From Drosophila persimilis (Eukaryota > Arthropoda > Insecta > Diptera > Drosophilidae): a stretch of DNA of 64,000 bases. Shown piece after piece: positions 59,179-64,000 of this stretch. The position numbers and the translations under genes were made by a program. Every line of letters begins with the position of its first letter. The first letter of the stretch is position 1. The stretch spans positions 744,001-808,000 of the forward strand of contig NW_020825356.1 in NCBI RefSeq assembly GCF_003286085.1, given 5' to 3'. The notes below the pieces were generated by a model. The model did not search any database. It saw only the letters and a list, made by a program, of their open reading frames with translations, and was not told where the DNA came from.

Positions 59179-59372
59179 TTATACCCTGAAAGCGGGGTCT
59201 TATGATTTTGACGAACTTTTCGTAACGCAGGGAAGAAACCCTTTTTGTCCATAGGATAAGTTATGATTGTATGTATTTCTTTTCATATATTATTTTGTAC
59301 AATTTTGATAAAAAAAATCACAAATATTTCATAAAAGATTGGATCTGCAAGGGTATAGAAAGCTTCGGAGGG
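59179..59372. repeat. Dispersed-repeat fragment with TATACCCTG / GGGTATAGAAAGCTTCGG ends
   Basis: It begins TTATACCCTGAAAGCGGGGT and ends CTGCAAGGGTATAGAAAGC then TTCGGAGGG. An AAGGGTATA-AAACTTCGG ending recurs widely among fly dispersed repeats, and a related TCTAAAGCTTCGGCC lies at 63860-63880. Classification to a family is not possible by eye. Confidence 0.4.
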
Positions 59373-62300
59373 CACAGTTTTCCTGCTTTTCTTATTGTTG
59401 TTCCTTTTGGTTTTGGATGCAATGCCCCACAGCGGCAATTGCTGGACAACAATGAAGGTGGCAGCGGCATGTGGCGGGCAAACACATGAGACCGATGCCA
59501 CGGAGCTACCTAGCATCTACGACTGCCACCCGCTGGCAGCTGGACAAGGACACCGACACCGGCACGGCACGGATGCGGATGCGGACACAGTCCCAGCACG
59601 AGAGCTTCATTTGAACGAAATGAAATCATAATGAGATTTTTGCGTTCGTTTTTTGTCGCCGCAGAGGGGCAAGAGACTGCGACGGCCAGAGGATTGGGAA
59701 TGAGAAGGTGAATGGTAATGCGATGGCTATACTGATGGGGATGGGGCCCGCTGTTGGAGCAGGAGGGTGTGGGGCAGGGGATACGTACGGAAGGAGCAAT
59801 TGCCATTGCCATGGCGCGTAATGACAAAAATTCATAATTGGATAAAGAAGCGAACGTGTGGCTGAGCTGGGGCCAGGGACAGGGCCAGGGCCATCCATAA
59901 AGTGTGTCCGGATTGAAATTCAACCGCTTTAAGGAAAACCGTCGTGAACTATGCAACTGAGTGAAAGCTATTGCCTAACCGGACTTATTCATATGCATAG
60001 CATTGTACATATTTCGCACTGCTTGCTTGCGCACTGCTTGTAGATACAAGCTTATCTTGTACGAGAAGAGAGACTCTCCCATACCTATACGTTTTGGAAA
60101 GCAGAGCAGAATCTTTGAAGAAAGATAATATACATAGTAAGATGAGTAACGCCCATACATGTTTCCGTATGTAATTTTGTGGAAACGGGCTCCATATCGC
60201 CTGTTGTATACTCGTAAACATTTGAGCCACTACCTTGTAGAAGGGGTAATTAGGTCATTCCCATTACTATTCACGTTCCAGCTAGCACATTTGCTATGAA
60301 TGCAGTTCAACAATATTCTGTCACTACTTTGGATTTGTTTTTCAGTTCAGGAGACACATGTGTCGATATTTGTGCTGAAAACTCAGATTATCTCTTTATA
60401 CCAAGCGATTTGGTGGCACCCCTTGTACCTTGAGGACAGAACAAAGGACACATATCCCTCGCCCGTGTACGAGTATGGGTGTTTTGGTTTGGTTTGGGTT
60501 TGGGGACAAGTGTGCGGCTCATTTGTCAGTTCGTTCGCTTGGATAATTGTCCTGCGATAAACAAAATTAGCAGCAATTTACGCGAAAATAGCAAAATGCC
60601 TACGAGCTTATGGGATGGGTAGTAAGAGAATTCGGATGAGGACGTGGACGTGGATGAAACAGTAATGGAAACGGCCAGAGAACGGCGACAAATGCCATCA
60701 GCAGCGTCATCAACACAAAAACACATTTCCACTGTCTCCGTTTCCGTTCTTGTATCTGTCTGTCTTGCTGTTTGTCTGTCTGTCTGGTTATAGGATGGGT
60801 TCAACTTGGTTAGGGTAACCCAAATTTATAGTGTCAGGATATTCATGTGTCGCTGGATGTGTCGTCCGCCTGCTGTTGCCAATGCGAGGGGGCTGGGTTT
60901 GGACCCTTCAACATTCGTTATAGTTTTGATGAGTGGCATTAATGAGTCGTCTCTGTGTCTGTCTGCAGAGTCTCCCCTCATCCATGGGGGTTGACATTAA
61001 TGACACCCACACATGGCATCCAATTTGACAGTCAACACGACGACAAATTAGTGAAATCACAACTGGCAGTGGCACTGGCACTGGCACTGGCACTGCCATT
61101 GGAACTTCTGAACCCACCCCTACATATCCGAAATTAAAGCTAAAGCTAAAAAACAATAGCTTCACTCCTCACGATTTGGTCCTCATTCCACATCATTCCA
61201 TCTCATTCCATTCCTTTCCTTGGCCATGCGAGTGGCGCCAGCTGGCGCTGACCAAGGTCTCGGAAATCTCTCGGCAGCCATCGATAACTATCGACAGCAA
61301 TCGAAATGAGAGTAGCGGGGCATGAGTTATTTATGGCTTTTAAGTGACAGCCAGATCTGCTGCCCGGAATCGGAATAGGAATCAATGGCAATGTTCCCGA
61401 CTCCCAAACCACTCTTATCCTATCCTATTCCGAGCTGTCATCTTACATATGGAGATTTATTTCAACTGCTAAGCGCATTTGTAGGCATTTTTAATAGAGT
61501 CCGTCGAGGCGAACAGTCAGGGCGGCTCAACGACAGTGGGTTAAGTGCAGGGTCCGGGGGTCGATAGGCCTGCGGCACACAACAAATTTGACTCTGATTT
61601 GAGGCTGAGATTGCATGGAACTTACACCAGAAATAACAAGGTTTTTACGAAAGCGGTTATATACCCGGGCATGTGGGTTTCATTGGGTCAATAGGTTGGG
61701 AAGGTTGCTTCAAGATTCATAGCAAGGATTAAATGAATGCTAAAAGAAAAAGTACATTAACTTTTAATGAAAAACCTGGTAGATCGATGGCACATTCTTT
61801 AAAGATCCGGGACATTTTTGAGCATAGAAAGGATTGGATTAAAGTTAAGAATTAAAAAGGATACTTTTCCTTTCGGCAGACAATTACAACCCTAGTATTC
61901 TCTGTTCGCTTTTCACATGAAGTGCCGATAATGCCGAAATTCTTTCAGTAAAACTTTCTTAAAGCGACTTGAAAGGTGCAAGACAATTCCGTTTGAGGAC
62001 CGGTCTATTGAGGACAAACATTTGGTGATTAGGGCCTCCTTTTCTGCATATGTTTTATTTTATTTTTTTTGAGCTCTCTTTTTTCCACAGACCCATGGGT
62101 TAATGAAGCCATATGAAGCTTTTGGAAGTACATTTTAAAACATCCGTAGAAGCTTCTAGTAATAGCCGCAGCCGAAGTGGGGATAAGCGGTACAGGTGGG
62201 CCATATTGCAAACATAGCAACAATAAAGACTCCGCGAGGAGGTAAGAGAGGTCTGAAAACTCAAAAAGTATAGCCACAAAGGACACAGCAGTAGGAGTGG

Positions 62301-64000
62301 TTATTCCCCGCTCCGTCTGATTTGCACAGACGTTTCGCCGCGTGTGTGCGGTGGTTCAAGAATTTTACTTAATTTTATTATAAAACCAAAGAACGCAGAC
62401 CAAGGGGACAGCTCAAGAGATATCCCCCAGCCCCCAGCTCCCATCCCCCGTTCGCAATCCAAGGCTAGAGCTGATAAGGCACTGGCAGTGGCAGCGTCTT
62501 GTGACTTTGACTTTAATGACTGGATTTATAGGTCCTTGGAGATAATCTCGGCCACCGAGCGCTGCACACACACACACACTCAGAAATAGAGGGCAATTTG
62601 GGGGGAGGGACCACTGTTTTGTTTACCAAAGCCGGCGGGTAGGGTGGAACAAAAGACTGGTGGGGACTGTGACGGGGGCAGGGCCCGGGCACTGGCATGA
62701 CAGGGCAGAGAAAGACGTCGTTGTTACAGGGTAATTAACATCAAAGCCCGACAAAGCTCATAAAAAGAAGCCAGAAGCTCCAGCTCCAGCTCCAGCTCCA
62801 GCCATAGCTCGGGCGAGATAAACAAGCTCACATGAGAGACTCCTGCGATGGGCGGATAGTACTAGTGGGGACGGAGTTGGAGGTCATCAACATGTCTGGA
62901 GTGACAACGTGAGCGTTTTGCGACTATGCGCTGTTCCTGGTCCTCTTTTTGGTCCCCATTTTGCTCTGGCAACGCTTTAACGTGAAATAATGTTGACAGT
63001 GCCAAAAAGGATGGTCGACCCACACGTTCACTCACACAGAGAGGAGAGATAGATAGAAGGACAATGATGTGGCACGCACATGTTTGAAGCAATTAAAATC
63101 AGATAAGTTATAGAAAATGGCCTGTCGTCGACATTTAGACACGGCGTTGAATAGAGCAGAGGAGAGGCGGGGGATGGCAGAGTCCTCGTCAGTTCGTTTC
63201 CCATTCGCTCCATCCGCATGTCTGACTCTGCCTCTGGATCGGGCTCGGTCTCGGGTTCTGCCTGTCTCTGTCCGTTTCAGTCATACCCCATGATGTTTTC
63301 TATCTCATCTCTGTTTTCCATACCCTTACCAAAGGTATAACGATTGATAATGTAAACAAAGTACATATGGATATAAATGAACTTTGGAAAAGATCGAAGG
63401 TCAAAAAAGTACATGAAGAAGATGTATCCACCTAATTCTAATTCTAGATGTAGTGACACCAAATGTTTGCCCCGGTGGGGCCAATTGCAAAACTATATTG
63501 TATCCAATACACTGACTGCTACATGTTGAGAATGAAAGTATCAGTTGCACAGAACGAGAAGAAGATGTTCGCATCAAATTGGTCTATACAATAAAAGGCT
63601 GTTTAATCATTCGAATGAAGCATCTAGGGGACTACTGCATACTCAAACCCCACGAATAAAACCATCAAGGCTACTTATTGCACAATTTAATTCAGGGGGG
63701 CTGGAACGGAGGTACCACAGGGACTAATGCCCGTTTCGGTTCAGCTGTTTTCTGATTTGAAACGGCTTCTATATGCAATATAGCTTTAGATAAAACATAT
63801 ATACATCGTATAATACAATCATTTATATAGCTTCAATAGAAACTATAGATCTGCAGGAGTATCTAAAGCTTCGGCCATGAAGCGAGCTTTTCTTTACTAC
63901 TTTGTCATTCCCCGGAGGCCGCTGTCTCTCTCTCTCTCTCACTCTTACTGCCTGCCTGGTGTCTGTTGTTTTCCGTTAAGTTACGTTACGTTTGTCACGC
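59373..64000. other. Gene-free stretch to the right edge
   Basis: No supported coding exon or RNA gene. Simple repeats include GGATGC (59570-59585), GGGCCAGGGACA-type units (59868-59895), CTGGCA hexamers (61064-61098), GCTCCA hexamers (62776-62802) and TC dinucleotides (63924-63942). It could be intergenic or a long intron of a gene whose exons lie outside the window. Confidence 0.4.

Overview
This 64 kb window is nuclear DNA of a Drosophila species. Evidence: short GT-AG introns of 52-81 bases, fly core-promoter motifs (DRE, Motif 1, Motif 6, and TATA with Inr and DPE), dispersed mini-me/DINE-1-like elements with the (TA)n-core-(GTCY)n layout, many short tandem repeats, and a Vap33 gene easily recognised against D. 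melanogaster. The divergence and the abundant mini-me-type repeats suggest a species outside the melanogaster group, perhaps the obscura group; this is inference. From memory the D. melanogaster counterparts are X-linked, so the window is probably Muller element A.

Layout. 132-4720 (minus): six coding exons of a proline-rich protein with two PPxY motifs, running off the left edge. 5-30 kb: almost gene-free and repeat-rich. It holds mini-me/Helitron copies (about 2.7, 5.7-6.7, 21.0 and 24.0-25.2 kb), a truncated LOA-clade non-LTR retrotransposon (15.6-16.1 kb), a dead Tc1/mariner transposase (26.5-27.4 kb), degraded coding-like relics, and two widely spaced copies of one promoter-bearing segment (about 22.0-22.35 and 28.0-28.35 kb) that are identical over 300 bases. 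30.5-51.1 kb: a compact cluster of five complete genes. These are the CASD1-like O-acetyltransferase (minus), divergent from a probable SMN-complex Gaulos/Gemin4-like gene (plus), then Vap33 (plus), a cytosolic L-asparaginase with ankyrin repeats (minus), and a secreted carboxylesterase (minus). 51.1-64 kb: no gene found; simple repeats and repeat debris.

The genes do not form a single pathway. They are mostly housekeeping functions of the secretory pathway, ER contact sites, snRNP assembly and small-molecule hydrolysis. The points most worth checking are the paired identical promoter segments, a 38-base-arm hairpin inside the CASD1/Gaulos divergent promoter, a near-identical Motif 6 promoter module in front of both Vap33 and the asparaginase gene, altered SGNH active-site spacing in the CASD1-like protein, and a chimeric head-to-head mini-me element with a 6-base microhomology junction. 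All exon models were built by eye from splice signals and phase; none is backed by transcripts.
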